From positions 1 to 32,723 of the forward strand of contig CABUBH010000024.1 of assembly GCA_902489775.1 (NCBI GenBank): 32,723 nucleotides of DNA. The letters run 5' to 3'. Shown piece by piece: positions 1-8,909 of this stretch. Source of the DNA: an uncultured Collinsella sp. (GTDB taxonomy: Bacteria; Actinomycetota; Coriobacteriia; Coriobacteriales; Coriobacteriaceae). The first letter of the stretch is position 1; the number at the start of each line of letters is the position of its first letter. The position numbers were made by a program, and so were the translations under genes. The notes beneath the pieces are model-generated. The model was given only the letters and a program-made list of their open reading frames with translations, was not told where the DNA came from and did no database searches.

Positions 1-182
1 CGCCCTCAGCCCCGGAAGCCCTCCCTGCCGTCACATTATTCAACCAGTTTTGCGGGCGTGCGCCGCTGCGCGGCTAGCCCGCGTGCTCCTCGGCGGGGTT
101 GGTCTGATTGTTTTTGTTGAAGCTCTGCCTTTGGCTCAAATGGAAACGGGAGACGCATCTGCATCCCCCGCTTTTGTTGTGG

Positions 183-650
183 TTACTCTAGGTCAATAAA
201 TTTAGTGCTTAGGATCTTGCCGTCTTTTACTAGCATTCTGGCCATGGTGGGGCCTCGGGTGCCTCTGGGGTAGCTGGCGCTGCCCGGGTTGAGGACTAAG
301 CAACGGCCCACTTGGGCTTCTTTGGTTACGTGGGTATGGCCGTTGATGGCTACGTCTACGGATCCCACCGGAAGGTCTTCGCGGTAGTGGGCTACGGCGA
401 ATTTGAGGCCTTCGTAGGTAAAGAGCGCAAGACGGTCTACATCGGGGCCGTAGTCGCGGTAGTAATCGTTGTTGCCCAGTACGGCCCGCACGGGGGCGAT
501 AGTGCATAGGTGCTCGTAGTCCATCTCCGACGTAAGGTCACCGGCATGGATAATCAGATCCGCGCCCTCAAGCTCATCCAAGAGCGCAGGCGATAAATAG
601 CCGTGGGTGTCCGAGATGATGTCGATACGCTTGGCGCTTGCACTGTTCAT
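183..650 (-). CDS. YfcE/MJ0936-type metallophosphoesterase
   Basis: Small calcineurin-like phosphoesterase of 155 residues, probably cytoplasmic and dependent on two metal ions. Visible metal-site motifs in order are SDTHG (residues 13-17), HAGD (35-38), GNND (59-62) and a C-terminal GHTH, the usual block set of the YfcE-like family. Family members hydrolyse phosphodiesters, but the natural substrate cannot be read from sequence. I chose the ATG at 650 because an AAGGGAT ribosome site precedes it; the frame stays open 14 codons further upstream without a comparable site. It lies downstream of the response-regulator gene but behind a terminator, so it is probably transcribed separately. A weak hairpin at 147-170 may end its transcript. 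Confidence 0.85.
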   Translation of the reverse strand: MNSASAKRIDIISDTHGYLSPALLDELEGADLIIHAGDLTSEMDYEHLCTIAPVRAVLGNNDYYRDYGPDVDRLALFTYEGLKFAVAHYREDLPVGSVDVAINGHTHVTKEAQVGRCLVLNPGSASYPRGTRGPTMARMLVKDGKILSTKFIDLE

Positions 651-690
651 GGGATCCCTTCCGCAAAAAAACGATTCGGCAGATACATAC

Positions 691-740
691 AAAAAGGCCC
701 CACGGCTCCGCAGACGATAGGTCTACAGGGCTGCGGGGCC
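691..740 (-). terminator. Rho-independent terminator after the first LytTR regulator
   Basis: Read on the minus strand, GGCCCC (740-735) pairs with GGGGCC (701-696), and the stem is followed directly by five T (695-691). An inner CCGCAG/CTGCGG pair (708-713 with 731-736) offers an alternative fold. It begins seven bases after the regulator's stop codon. Confidence 0.7.
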
Positions 741-746
741 AGTGTG

Positions 747-1463
747 CTAGAGACTCAGGGCCTTCTTAAGCGGCACGACGCGGCGGCGCGAAACCGGCAC
801 GCGTTCGTCGACGCCCGTAATGCCCAGCTGGATGGCGCCCGAGGGCACCGTCTCCACATCCGTGACGCACGCCAAGTTGACGATATAGCGGCGGTGAACA
901 CGGAAGAAGCCAAAGTCGCAGAGCTTGGCCTCAAACTGCGCCAGCGAGGTCGTCGACAAAAAGCGATCATCGACGGTATAGATGCAGGAGTAATCGTCCT
1001 TGGCCATGATAAAGCGAATGTCGTCCACGGGAATGAGCACCTTGCGGCCGCCCTTTTCCACCGGGATACGCTCGATGGTCACCTTGCTGTCCGTAACCGG
1101 CTTGGTGCGTTGCATGACCTTCTCGATCGCGCGATCCAAGCGAGCTTCCTCGACCGGCTTCATCAGATAATCGACGGCATCCACGTCGAATGCCTCGACC
1201 GCATGGTCACTATACGCAGTCACAAACACGATCGCCGGCGGATTTTTGAGCTTATGCAGCGCCTCGGCAAGTTGCAGGCCCGAGGCACCGGGCATCGAGA
1301 TATCGAGAAACACGACATCTACGCGACTTTCCATAAGCATCTCGATGGCGGAGCGGACGCTCGACGCCTCAGTGATCGTGCCGATCTTGCCCGTTTGCTC
1401 GAGCAGGAAGCGAAGCTCCGAGCGAGCCGGCGCCTCATCATCCACAATCATCGCACGCAGCAT
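747..1463 (-). CDS. LytTR-family response regulator (first pair)
   Basis: Response regulator of 238 residues with an N-terminal receiver domain (about 1-120) and a C-terminal LytTR DNA-binding domain (about 135-236). The receiver shows the acidic pair in MIVDDE, the phospho-acceptor Asp54 in FLDISMPG, the TAYSDHA switch region and Lys in MKPVEE. The LytTR part has the typical FFRVHRRYIVN segment. It should receive phosphate from the kinase encoded 72 bases upstream and act as a transcription factor. I chose the ATG at 1463 because GAAAGG lies 10 bases before it; an in-frame TTG at 1484 overlaps that site. The target genes are not visible, though such pairs often control cell-envelope or transport genes. 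Confidence 0.9.
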   Translation of the reverse strand: MLRAMIVDDEAPARSELRFLLEQTGKIGTITEASSVRSAIEMLMESRVDVVFLDISMPGASGLQLAEALHKLKNPPAIVFVTAYSDHAVEAFDVDAVDYLMKPVEEARLDRAIEKVMQRTKPVTDSKVTIERIPVEKGGRKVLIPVDDIRFIMAKDDYSCIYTVDDRFLSTTSLAQFEAKLCDFGFFRVHRRYIVNLACVTDVETVPSGAIQLGITGVDERVPVSRRRVVPLKKALSL

Positions 1464-1535
1464 AGGGATAAAACCTTTCGTCAACTAACTACGCCGGGCA
1501 TCCGTCGCATGACGTTGAGCCCGTAGCCTTTTATT

Positions 1536-2879
1536 TTACTCTTGAATGTCAAAGATGCTCTCTGACAAATCAAGATGAAGGAGCACTTTGGTGCCCTTGC
1601 CCGGCGCCGATTCGACACGCGTATAGGAGTGCGGCCCATAAAAGCGATGGATGCGCTCCGAAATATTGTGCATGGCCACACCGGCGCCGCCACCCTGGGG
1701 AGAGCTGGCGTCGGGACGGGCAGAACGCTCGTCAAACAGTCTGGCGGCGGTACCCTCATCCATGCCCACGCCATTATCGGCCACGGCAATCAAGATTGCA
1801 TCCTCGCCGTCTTGGTGAACGGTCACGTCGATCCTCAGGGCGTCGTCATCGCCCATACCATGACGCACGGCGTTCTCGACAATCGGCTGGATCACGAACG
1901 CCGGCACCAGCGTATCTTCCACGTCCTCGGACACATCGAACGTCGCAAGCACGCGATCCTCGCCAAAGCGGGCCTTCTCAAAGGTAAGGTAGCGCTTGGT
2001 CTGTGCGACCTCGCGCGAGACCGGAATAAGCGATCCCGAGTTGTCGAGCGTGGCACGATAGAACGATGAGAACTCACGAAGCAGTTCGCGGGCCCGCAGC
2101 GGGTCGGTGCGCGTAAACGATGCAATGGTGTTCAGCGTGTTGAACAGGAAGTGCGGGTTAATCTGCGCCTGCAGCGCACGCACCTCGGCGCGCGCCGTGA
2201 GTTCCTTTTGCACCTCGAGCTCGTGGATGGCGAGCTGCGTGGACAAGATCTCGGCAAAGCCCGAGGCAAGCGCATACTGGGTACGGTCGACGGCGCGCGG
2301 GGTCTTGTAGTAGAACTTGAGCGTGCCGACGGTACGATCGCCCACCTTGATGGGGGCGATAATGCCGGCGGGGACTTGGTTGTGCGAGCCGTCCGAGCCC
2401 ACGACATCCACCATACGGTTGAACGACTGCACGATGCCATGTTCGATAACGTAGCGTGTGGCAAGCGTGTGGATGGGAGTATCGGGCAGCAGTTTTTCCT
2501 CAAACTCGCCCGCGCAGGCAAGCACGTTGTCCTCGTCGGTGATGGCCACCGTCATGGCGCGCGTCTCGGGCAAAATGCGCCGGCACACCAAACGCGCCGA
2601 CTCCTGCGTCAGACCGCCCTTAATGTCCTCGAGCATGGCCGAGGCCACCGAGAGCGTCTCCTCGGTGTACTGGGAGCGCACCGAATCGGGATTGAGCGTC
2701 AAAAAGATAAAGATGCACAGAAAGATGCACAGCAGCGCGCAGGCAATCACCGTGGCGATCGGCTCGATACCGGTCACCAAGGCAAAAATAAAGTACACCA
2801 GCACACAAATGGCGCAGGCAACGGCAATGATGCGAAAGATTGATATTGAACTATCGCGCTGGGCGCGGCGGTCGATCAT
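1536..2879 (-). CDS. LytS-like sensor histidine kinase (first pair)
   Basis: Membrane sensor kinase of 447 residues. Two hydrophobic segments (about 15-35 and 39-62) are followed by a GAF-like sensory region (about 80-215) and a His_kinase domain whose phospho-acceptor is His243 in NPHFLFN. The HATPase region has N336 (VENAVRHG), DNGVGMD (368-374) and a Gly-rich GGGAG (396-400). The short two-helix anchor contrasts with classical LytS, which has several more helices. Its ATG overlaps the stop of the upstream glycosyltransferase gene by four bases (ATGA), implying translational coupling. The partner regulator follows after 72 bases. The signal is unknown; the GAF-like region suggests a cytoplasmic ligand. 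Confidence 0.9.
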   Translation of the reverse strand: MIDRRAQRDSSISIFRIIAVACAICVLVYFIFALVTGIEPIATVIACALLCIFLCIFIFLTLNPDSVRSQYTEETLSVASAMLEDIKGGLTQESARLVCRRILPETRAMTVAITDEDNVLACAGEFEEKLLPDTPIHTLATRYVIEHGIVQSFNRMVDVVGSDGSHNQVPAGIIAPIKVGDRTVGTLKFYYKTPRAVDRTQYALASGFAEILSTQLAIHELEVQKELTARAEVRALQAQINPHFLFNTLNTIASFTRTDPLRARELLREFSSFYRATLDNSGSLIPVSREVAQTKRYLTFEKARFGEDRVLATFDVSEDVEDTLVPAFVIQPIVENAVRHGMGDDDALRIDVTVHQDGEDAILIAVADNGVGMDEGTAARLFDERSARPDASSPQGGGAGVAMHNISERIHRFYGPHSYTRVESAPGKGTKVLLHLDLSESIFDIQE

Positions 2880-4063
2880 TCGGCCCCCTCCAGGATACTG
2901 ATCAGTTGTGCGTCACGCCAAAGCCCGTCCATGATCTTGGGCCAAAAGCTCTGGAAACGCAGGTAGCTTGCAGCGTTTTGGCGCGCATAGGCCTTTGCCT
3001 CGTCGATACCATGGCGCCAGATGCGCAGGTAGCCCTCATGCTCGCGGGTAAACACGCTGCGGACCATAGCGGTCTTGCGCACGCGGTCGTCGAGCTCGCG
3101 CGAAATCCACGGGCCCGGGTAGGGCATGAGCGATGCCGCCGTAACGGGAATGAGCTCCTTTTGATGCGCGGCGAATGTCAACTTGGCCCGTTCGTAGTAC
3201 CAACGGTATACATCCTGCATAAAGCGCGGTGAGCGCTTTTCGGACTCCGGAGGCAGATGACGCACGGTCCACTCGTTATCGAACCACACGTCGTAGCCAA
3301 ACATGCGCATGTTAAAGAGGTAATCCAAGTCCTCGCCGCGGGTGATAAACGGGTCAAAGGCCACACGCGTAAAGGCGCGGGCGTGCAGGGCCATCAGGCC
3401 GCCGCACACGTAGTTGGAACGCGAGATGCGGGTGCCCGAGAGCGCCTTTTTCATCCAACGGTTGAACTCGATGCGCTTGGTCCACCAACGATGGCAGATG
3501 CCCGCCTTGTCCGTGGGAGCCAGCGGCGAGCCGTCGCGATCGTAGAAATAGCCGCTCTTGACCAAGATCGGCAAGCCCTGACGTGTCTGCTGCCCCAACG
3601 CATAGGTCGCGCGCTTCATAAAGTCGGCGTCGATGACAGTCTCATCGTCATCCAAAAAGATAACCGCGTCATGCCCCAGCACAGCGGCACAGGCTAGCCC
3701 CATATTGCGGATGGCACCGTAGCCTCGCAGGCTCACGCACTCGCCCGAACCCTTGGGCGCGATCTGAGCAACCCGGTCTGCGATGCGCGAGGCCTGGGTG
3801 TTGGTGACAACGGTGACCTTGAGCGTGGGATGCGCGTCGACAATCTCGTGCACGCGCAGCGACACATCGGCTGTGGCAGAAACGGGACAGACCACCAAAA
3901 GGATGATGCGCGGGATGTCACGTACCTGCTCAAGCGAGGCCAGGCAGCGGTCGAGTTCGGGATTGTCGGCGTTGAGTCGCGTCGAATGGTCATAGGTGCC
4001 AGGGGCGTTTGCGCAAGCGTCATCGCCCGCCCAATACGTTGGAATCACGACTGTGGCGTTCAT
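2876..4063 (-). CDS. GT-A glycosyltransferase (family 2-like)
   Basis: Protein of 395 residues without a signal peptide. It opens with NATVVIPTY, typical of GT2-like enzymes, and carries the metal/nucleotide-sugar motif FLDDDE (DDD at 138-140). Downstream, RGEDLDYLF resembles the catalytic-base ED motif. It probably transfers a sugar from an activated donor, perhaps to a wall or exopolysaccharide acceptor, but donor and acceptor cannot be inferred. An AGGGAGGG ribosome site precedes the ATG at 4063. It is the first gene of a run with the sensor kinase (four-base overlap) and the LytTR regulator, so regulation of envelope glycans is a reasonable guess. A terminator-like hairpin sits just upstream of its ribosome site. 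Confidence 0.8.
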   Translation of the reverse strand: MNATVVIPTYWAGDDACANAPGTYDHSTRLNADNPELDRCLASLEQVRDIPRIILLVVCPVSATADVSLRVHEIVDAHPTLKVTVVTNTQASRIADRVAQIAPKGSGECVSLRGYGAIRNMGLACAAVLGHDAVIFLDDDETVIDADFMKRATYALGQQTRQGLPILVKSGYFYDRDGSPLAPTDKAGICHRWWTKRIEFNRWMKKALSGTRISRSNYVCGGLMALHARAFTRVAFDPFITRGEDLDYLFNMRMFGYDVWFDNEWTVRHLPPESEKRSPRFMQDVYRWYYERAKLTFAAHQKELIPVTAASLMPYPGPWISRELDDRVRKTAMVRSVFTREHEGYLRIWRHGIDEAKAYARQNAASYLRFQSFWPKIMDGLWRDAQLISILEGAE

Positions 4064-4082
4064 GCCTTACCCTCCCTGCAAC

Positions 4083-4119
4083 ACAAAAACGGGACGCCGC
4101 CAAACACAGGCGACGCCCC
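4083..4119 (-). terminator. Rho-independent terminator or leader attenuator before the glycosyltransferase
   Basis: On the minus strand an 11-bp GC-rich stem (4119-4109 with 4101-4091, two G-T pairs, 7-base loop) is followed by GTTTTTG. It lies 116 bases downstream of the MFS gene and only about 20 bases upstream of the glycosyltransferase start. A TATGAT -10-like hexamer at 4142-4137 lies just upstream, so the hairpin may be part of the glycosyltransferase leader. Confidence 0.65.
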
Positions 4120-4234
4120 GCGACCTAGCTGATTCCATCATACCCACTTGGGCAAATCATTGCTCGCAAGTCGCAATGTTTATTGCGGATAACCCCAAAA
4201 GAGTATCGCGGCGGACGCAATTACCGGCAAGTTC

Positions 4235-5494
4235 CTATGCGGCCTGCTCTGCCGTCTGAGACATGCGGGACAGACGGACCAGCAGCACAAAGCCCACCAC
4301 CAGCAGCACGCCGATAGACAGGACGCCCAGCGAGGGGTTGCCGGTCAGCGAGGTGACGACCGACACCAAGAAGGTGCCCATAACACTTGCATAGCGGCCA
4401 AAGATATCAAAGAAGCCGTAGTACTCGTTGGACTTTTCCTTGGGAATAATGCGGCCGAAGTAGCTGCGGCTCAGCGCCTGCACGCCGCCTTGGAACAGGC
4501 CGACCAAAATGGCAAGCACCCAAAACTCAAAGGCGGTCTTGAGGAAGAACGCGGCAAAGAGCACGATGCCCATATAGGCGGCGACGGCCACCAAGATCAT
4601 ATTGAGTGTGCCCACGCGACCGGCAAGCTTGCCGTAGATGATGGCGGACGGAAAGGCCACAAACTGCGTAACGAGCAGAGCCAGCACCAGTTGGGTCGAG
4701 TCGATGCCCAAAGCCGATCCATAGCTGGTTGCCATGGAAATGACCGTATGCACGCCGTCGATGTAGAAGAAGAACGCGATCATGTAGACCAGCACGGTCT
4801 TGTTGTGGGCGATCTCGCGCATGGTGTGTCCGACCTCGGAGAACACGCCGCCCACGATGTGGCCGATGGTGTCCTCGGGACCACGCTCGCGACCGTACTT
4901 TTGCTTATAGGTGCGAATGAGCGGCAGGGTAAAGACGAGCCACCAGGCACCAGTGATGACAAACGACAGACGCGTTGCCAGCATGGTGGGGACACCAAGA
5001 GCGGGACCACCCATGATAAGCGCCAGGCAGATGATGAACGGCACGGTGGAACCGATGTAGCCCCAGGCATAGCCCGAGCTGGACACGGCGTCCATGCGCT
5101 CGTCGGTGGTAATGTCGGGCAGCATGGCGTCGTAGAACGTCATAGAAGAGTTAAGGCCGATGGTGCACAGCACGTACACGGTCAAAAATGCCATGGCGGA
5201 CATTGGGATAGCCTGCGCCAGGCAAAGAACCAGGCCCGTGAGGAAGAAGCCCAAGAAGAACTTGATCTTGTTGCCGGCGTAATCGGCAAGCGCGCCCAGA
5301 ATGGGCATGAGCATGGCAATGACCAGCGAGGCAATCGTCTGCGCGTTGCCCCAAGCGACCACCAGGTCTGCCGAGGAAGCACCGGTATTGATGGCGTTAA
5401 AGTAGATGGGCACCACCGAGGTATTGAGCAGCACGAGGGCCGAGTTTCCCACATCGTACATGACCCAGTTACGCTCGAGCTTGGTGTATTTCAT
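4235..5494 (-). CDS. MFS permease of the Atg22/UMF1 type
   Basis: Integral membrane protein of 419 residues with about 12 hydrophobic segments in two halves, the length and layout of the major facilitator superfamily. The N-terminal ERNWVMYDVGNSAL resembles the W-x-x-YD-x-x-NS motif of the UMF1/Atg22-like subfamily. GALADYAGNK after the second helix matches the loop 2-3 motif of MFS carriers. Atg22-like proteins in fungi export amino acids from the vacuole; the bacterial members are mostly of unknown substrate. GAAGGG lies about 10 bases before the ATG at 5494. It is probably monocistronic or read together with the phospholipase-like gene upstream (101-base gap). Confidence 0.85.
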   Translation of the reverse strand: MKYTKLERNWVMYDVGNSALVLLNTSVVPIYFNAINTGASSADLVVAWGNAQTIASLVIAMLMPILGALADYAGNKIKFFLGFFLTGLVLCLAQAIPMSAMAFLTVYVLCTIGLNSSMTFYDAMLPDITTDERMDAVSSSGYAWGYIGSTVPFIICLALIMGGPALGVPTMLATRLSFVITGAWWLVFTLPLIRTYKQKYGRERGPEDTIGHIVGGVFSEVGHTMREIAHNKTVLVYMIAFFFYIDGVHTVISMATSYGSALGIDSTQLVLALLVTQFVAFPSAIIYGKLAGRVGTLNMILVAVAAYMGIVLFAAFFLKTAFEFWVLAILVGLFQGGVQALSRSYFGRIIPKEKSNEYYGFFDIFGRYASVMGTFLVSVVTSLTGNPSLGVLSIGVLLVVGFVLLVRLSRMSQTAEQAA

Positions 5495-5595
5495 GGACAG
5501 GGACCCTTCGTATTCGCCCGATATGCAGCTAGTTCATCGTACCCCAATTGCACAGAGGCACCGGTAAAGATTCGGCAAAGGGACAGGAGCGGACC

Positions 5596-6540
5596 CTATT
5601 CCTCGCGGTTGAACTCCTCATCGGCATCGAGCACGCGACCGCTGTAGTTAACGTGACTGGTCACGGCCTCCATGTCACCGGTCTCGATAAAACGCGCGAC
5701 CGTGCACTCATAATCGACCAGCGCGCGATCAAAGACCTCGGGGAAACTCTCGTTCGAGACCTCATCGGTAAAGGGATTCTTCCATGTCAGATGGCCCAGG
5801 TTACCGGTGCGCTCGGGCAGCTCCGTCGTCACGCGATGGGCAAGGCCGTCGAGCAGCGAGTAGTCGTGCACCAAGCCCTCAACCAGCGAGATCGCGCGCG
5901 TCTTTGCGGAGCCGGCCGGCTCAATCGCGCGGTAAAGTCGCTGCATATTGGCAACGGCAGCACCGTACTCCCCCGCTGGAATGTCAATACCGTACACGCG
6001 TCCGGCAACATAGCTCATCAGCACGCCGGCCACGCGATTGATGCGATCGGTGGTGACAATCTCGCCCGCCGGCGGGTAATCGTCGACCGTAGCGCCGGCG
6101 CGTTTAAGCTGCAGCATCAGTACATCCAAGTCGCTCTCGATCACAGCATGGACCTGACTGCTCGAATCCTCAAGCTCTGAATCGGACTCCACGATGCCAA
6201 ACTGCTGCTCATAGACAAAAGGATGGGCGTTGCGGTCGAGCACGTAATGAGACAGCAGGCCCAGCGCAAAGGCGCGACCCAAGCTGGCGTCGCGCGGCAG
6301 CAGATGCGACACGCCGTCGCGTAGGCACGCGAACTGGCGAGACATGCGCGACCGATGCATGACCTGCGCCAGCAGCGTGCAGTCGGAAACACGCGGTGTC
6401 AGAATGTGAAAGAAGAACGGGTCGGGGCCTTGGTTGCCCAAGATAAAGGCAATGCGCTCTTCATCGGACGTGATGACGCCCTGTGGAAGACGGTCGATGC
6501 TTTCCTCGCCAAACAGATGATGGGTGATAAGCGCGGGCAT
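5596..6540 (-). CDS. Zinc-dependent phospholipase C-like protein
   Basis: Protein of 314 residues that resembles the zinc-dependent phospholipase C fold (Zn_dep_PLPC type). The N-terminal ITHHLFGEE, then GNQGPDPFFF, LLSHYVLDRNAHPF and the HAVIESDLD segment supply the His and Asp residues expected to bind metal. No signal peptide is visible, so unlike the secreted toxins this is likely cytoplasmic; many Firmicutes and Actinobacteria carry such uncharacterised homologues. The ATG at 6540 is preceded by AAAGGATCATT, a good ribosome site; the frame is open for ten more codons upstream without one. Its substrate is unknown. Confidence 0.7.
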   Translation of the reverse strand: MPALITHHLFGEESIDRLPQGVITSDEERIAFILGNQGPDPFFFHILTPRVSDCTLLAQVMHRSRMSRQFACLRDGVSHLLPRDASLGRAFALGLLSHYVLDRNAHPFVYEQQFGIVESDSELEDSSSQVHAVIESDLDVLMLQLKRAGATVDDYPPAGEIVTTDRINRVAGVLMSYVAGRVYGIDIPAGEYGAAVANMQRLYRAIEPAGSAKTRAISLVEGLVHDYSLLDGLAHRVTTELPERTGNLGHLTWKNPFTDEVSNESFPEVFDRALVDYECTVARFIETGDMEAVTSHVNYSGRVLDADEEFNREE

Positions 6541-6632
6541 AATGATCCTTTCGATTTCATTCGATGCCACCCATTATGCCCACCGCGCGCCCATGCCAAA
6601 CCTGCGATGGTAAACGACGGCGTGCAGACCGT

Positions 6633-7367
6633 CTACGCAAGCCCCAAGTGTGCTTTAACCTCGGCGGCACGACGACGGGACACCGGCACCGTCGAGTTCA
6701 CGCGGTCGAGCCTGAGCTCCATCAACCCCGTGGAGCCAATCTCAACATTGTGCACGTCTTCCAAATTGACCAGGTAGCTGCGATGAACGCGAATAAAGCC
6801 CTCGGAGTCCAGGCGACGCTCGAGCGAAGAGATCGACTCATTGATCAGGTACGTTCCCTCGGCGCAGATGGCGTTGCAAAAATCGGCGCGCGCCTCAAAG
6901 TAGCAGACGTCTGCGGCGGGAATGAACACCTTTTTGCCCCCGCGGTCCACCGTCAGACGCAAAGGCTGGCGCGGAGCATGGATAACACGACGGGCACCCA
7001 AGGCTGTCTCGATCTTGTCGAGTGCCTTTGACAGGCGTGCGTCCTCGACCGGCTTGACGACATAGTCGACCGCATCGAGGTTATACGCATCGGCGGCAAA
7101 TTCGGCAAACGCCGTCACAAACACAACCACCGGCGGCGTCTTTAGGTTCTGCAGCGTCTCGGCAAGCTCAATTCCCGAGCGACCGGGCATGGTAATGTCT
7201 AAAAACAGCACGTCGGGCTTGTTCGACAGAATCGACTCCACGGCTTCGGTGACATTGCCCGCCTCGGCAATCTGACCCACACGCGTATCCTTTTCCAACA
7301 GATAGCGTAGCTCAGCCCTAATGGGAGGCTCGTCATCAACCACCAAGATGTTCCAGCCTTCGGACAT
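6633..7367 (-). CDS. LytTR-family response regulator (second pair)
   Basis: Response regulator of 244 residues, paralogous to the one at 747-1463. The receiver domain shows VVDDE, phospho-acceptor Asp57 in FLDITMPG, VTAFAEFA and VKPVED. The LytTR domain (about 140-240) includes FIRVHRSYLVN. A GGGGAAG ribosome site precedes the ATG at 7367. The gene follows its kinase after 38 bases and is surely co-transcribed. Residues of the LytTR DNA-contact region differ from the first regulator, so the two pairs probably recognise different sites. A short GACGG/CCGTC hairpin at 6616-6633 may terminate the transcript weakly. Confidence 0.9.
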   Translation of the reverse strand: MSEGWNILVVDDEPPIRAELRYLLEKDTRVGQIAEAGNVTEAVESILSNKPDVLFLDITMPGRSGIELAETLQNLKTPPVVVFVTAFAEFAADAYNLDAVDYVVKPVEDARLSKALDKIETALGARRVIHAPRQPLRLTVDRGGKKVFIPAADVCYFEARADFCNAICAEGTYLINESISSLERRLDSEGFIRVHRSYLVNLEDVHNVEIGSTGLMELRLDRVNSTVPVSRRRAAEVKAHLGLA

Positions 7368-7405
7368 ATGTGCTTCCCCTCTTTTTCTCTCAATCCAACC
7401 GCGTG

Positions 7406-8797
7406 CTACGCCGTCAACGGCGCCGGCTCATGCGGCTCGCCGTTCAGCTCGACGATGACCTGCGTTCCCACGCCCTCCTGGGACTTCACGCGCATGCCGG
7501 AATCTTCTCCGTAAAAGAAATGGATGCGCTGAAGTACGTTAAAGAGCGCCAAGCCGCAGCCTCGTTTGATGGAACCGTCGGCGGTAATGCTCTCGGGCTC
7601 CTCCAGGCGATGTTGCTCAAACAGATGCGCGCAGACTTCTTCGCTCATACCGATGCCATCGTCCTCGACGATGATCTCCAAACCGTCATCGGTCTCGAAA
7701 GCCCTAACATGAATAGAAAGCGGCTCGGTCTCGCGCTGCGCGTGCTTGATGCAGTTTTCGAGCAACGGCTGCAAGATAAACGGCGGCACCATGCAATCGC
7801 GCACCTCAAAGTCGATATCGACCGAGACGCGCAGACGGCCGTCGCCATAACGAGCCTGCATAAGATTGATATAGCGAGTGCCCTGTTCCACCTCGTGCTC
7901 GAGCGTTGTGAGGGTATCGGAATCAGAAAGCGTCTGACGGTAGTAATTGGAAAAGTCGATCAGCAGCGACCTTGCCTTGTCCGGCTCGGTACGTACGAGC
8001 GACACGATGGTGCTGATGGTGTTAAACAGAAAATGAGGATCGACCTGCGATTGCAAGGCACGCAGCTCCACGCGGGCCGTAAGCTCGTCCTGGCGCTCAA
8101 GCTCAAAGCTCGCAAGCTGCGTGGAAATGAGGTCGGCAAAGCCCGAGGCAAGCGCCGTCTGGCGCATATCGATGCTGCTCAGACGGGGATAATACAGCTC
8201 GAGCGTGCCCACGCAATGCCCGCGCACGGTAAGCGGTGCGACAATACCGGCGCGCAGGCGCGGAAAGTAGCCACCCGTCTCGGTCGAGGCATCGCGCGAG
8301 AACACGCTTTGCTCACCGCTGTTGATCACGTTGAGCGTAGTCCGCAGTACCACCGGGGTGCCCGCGGGGCATTTTGCCGAGTCCTCGCCCCAGCTTGCCA
8401 ACACCTGCTTGCCGTCGGTAAAGCAGATGGCAGAGGCGATAGTTTCGGACAGGATGATCTTAGAGGCGCCCAGGGCAGCTTCGGGCGTAAGGCCGCGCGA
8501 CGTGTAGGCGAATATTTTTGAAGCGATGGCGAGCGTGCGGTCGGTTGCGCTCGATGTGAGGTCGTCGGGAACGACAAAGACGTACGAGAAGAAGAAGCAC
8601 AGCATGACCAAGCCGGCAATGACGACAACGGCCGGAACGGGATTGGGATTATCGGTTAGATCCCAGATGAGCAGCAGGATAAGCAGCGGAACAACAATAC
8701 CGAGCAAGATGGCTTGAACCACATGCTGAGCGGTACGAAAGACCTTGGTAGAGTTGTAGCTCTTGCCCAGAATCAGCCTATTGAGATCCACCGTCAT
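7406..8797 (-). CDS. LytS-like sensor histidine kinase (second pair)
   Basis: Sensor kinase of 463 residues, same architecture as the kinase at 1536-2879: two membrane helices (about 27-46 and 54-76), a GAF-like region (about 95-225), a His_kinase box with His255 in DPHFLFNT, and a HATPase region with N348 (LLENCIKH) and EDDGIGM. The start is uncertain. The frame opens at 8860, but that extension would run through a terminator hairpin. The ATG at 8797 touches AAGGAG directly, which is too close for good use, whereas a GTG at 8791 stands six bases behind it, so 8791 may be the real start. It pairs with the regulator at 6633-7367. Confidence 0.88.
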   Translation of the reverse strand: MTVDLNRLILGKSYNSTKVFRTAQHVVQAILLGIVVPLLILLLIWDLTDNPNPVPAVVVIAGLVMLCFFFSYVFVVPDDLTSSATDRTLAIASKIFAYTSRGLTPEAALGASKIILSETIASAICFTDGKQVLASWGEDSAKCPAGTPVVLRTTLNVINSGEQSVFSRDASTETGGYFPRLRAGIVAPLTVRGHCVGTLELYYPRLSSIDMRQTALASGFADLISTQLASFELERQDELTARVELRALQSQVDPHFLFNTISTIVSLVRTEPDKARSLLIDFSNYYRQTLSDSDTLTTLEHEVEQGTRYINLMQARYGDGRLRVSVDIDFEVRDCMVPPFILQPLLENCIKHAQRETEPLSIHVRAFETDDGLEIIVEDDGIGMSEEVCAHLFEQHRLEEPESITADGSIKRGCGLALFNVLQRIHFFYGEDSGMRVKSQEGVGTQVIVELNGEPHEPAPLTA

Positions 8798-8823
8798 CTC
8801 CTTCTTACTGACGCGCCCCATAG

Positions 8824-8851
8824 CAATAAAGAGGGCCGCAAGCGACCCTCT
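8824..8851 (-). terminator. Terminator after the amidohydrolase gene
   Basis: On the minus strand AGAGGG (8851-8846) and CCCTCT (8835-8830) form the outer stem, with an inner CGC/GCG extension, followed by TTTATTG. It lies 59 bases after the amidohydrolase stop and marks the end of that transcript. It also overlaps the possible 5' extension of the second kinase, arguing against that extension. Confidence 0.65.
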
Positions 8852-8909
8852 CCATTGCATTATGCAATCAAATACTGTGTTTTACATCAAGCCATCGATG
8901 AACGGTAGC

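Noticed and set aside
1..182. Possible end of a neighbouring gene at the window start
   Set aside because: No frame gives a recognisable protein end; only a loose GCGGGC/GCCCGC repeat is seen.
8798..8860. N-terminal extension of the second sensor kinase
   Set aside because: It would encode through the terminator of the upstream gene and has no ribosome site.
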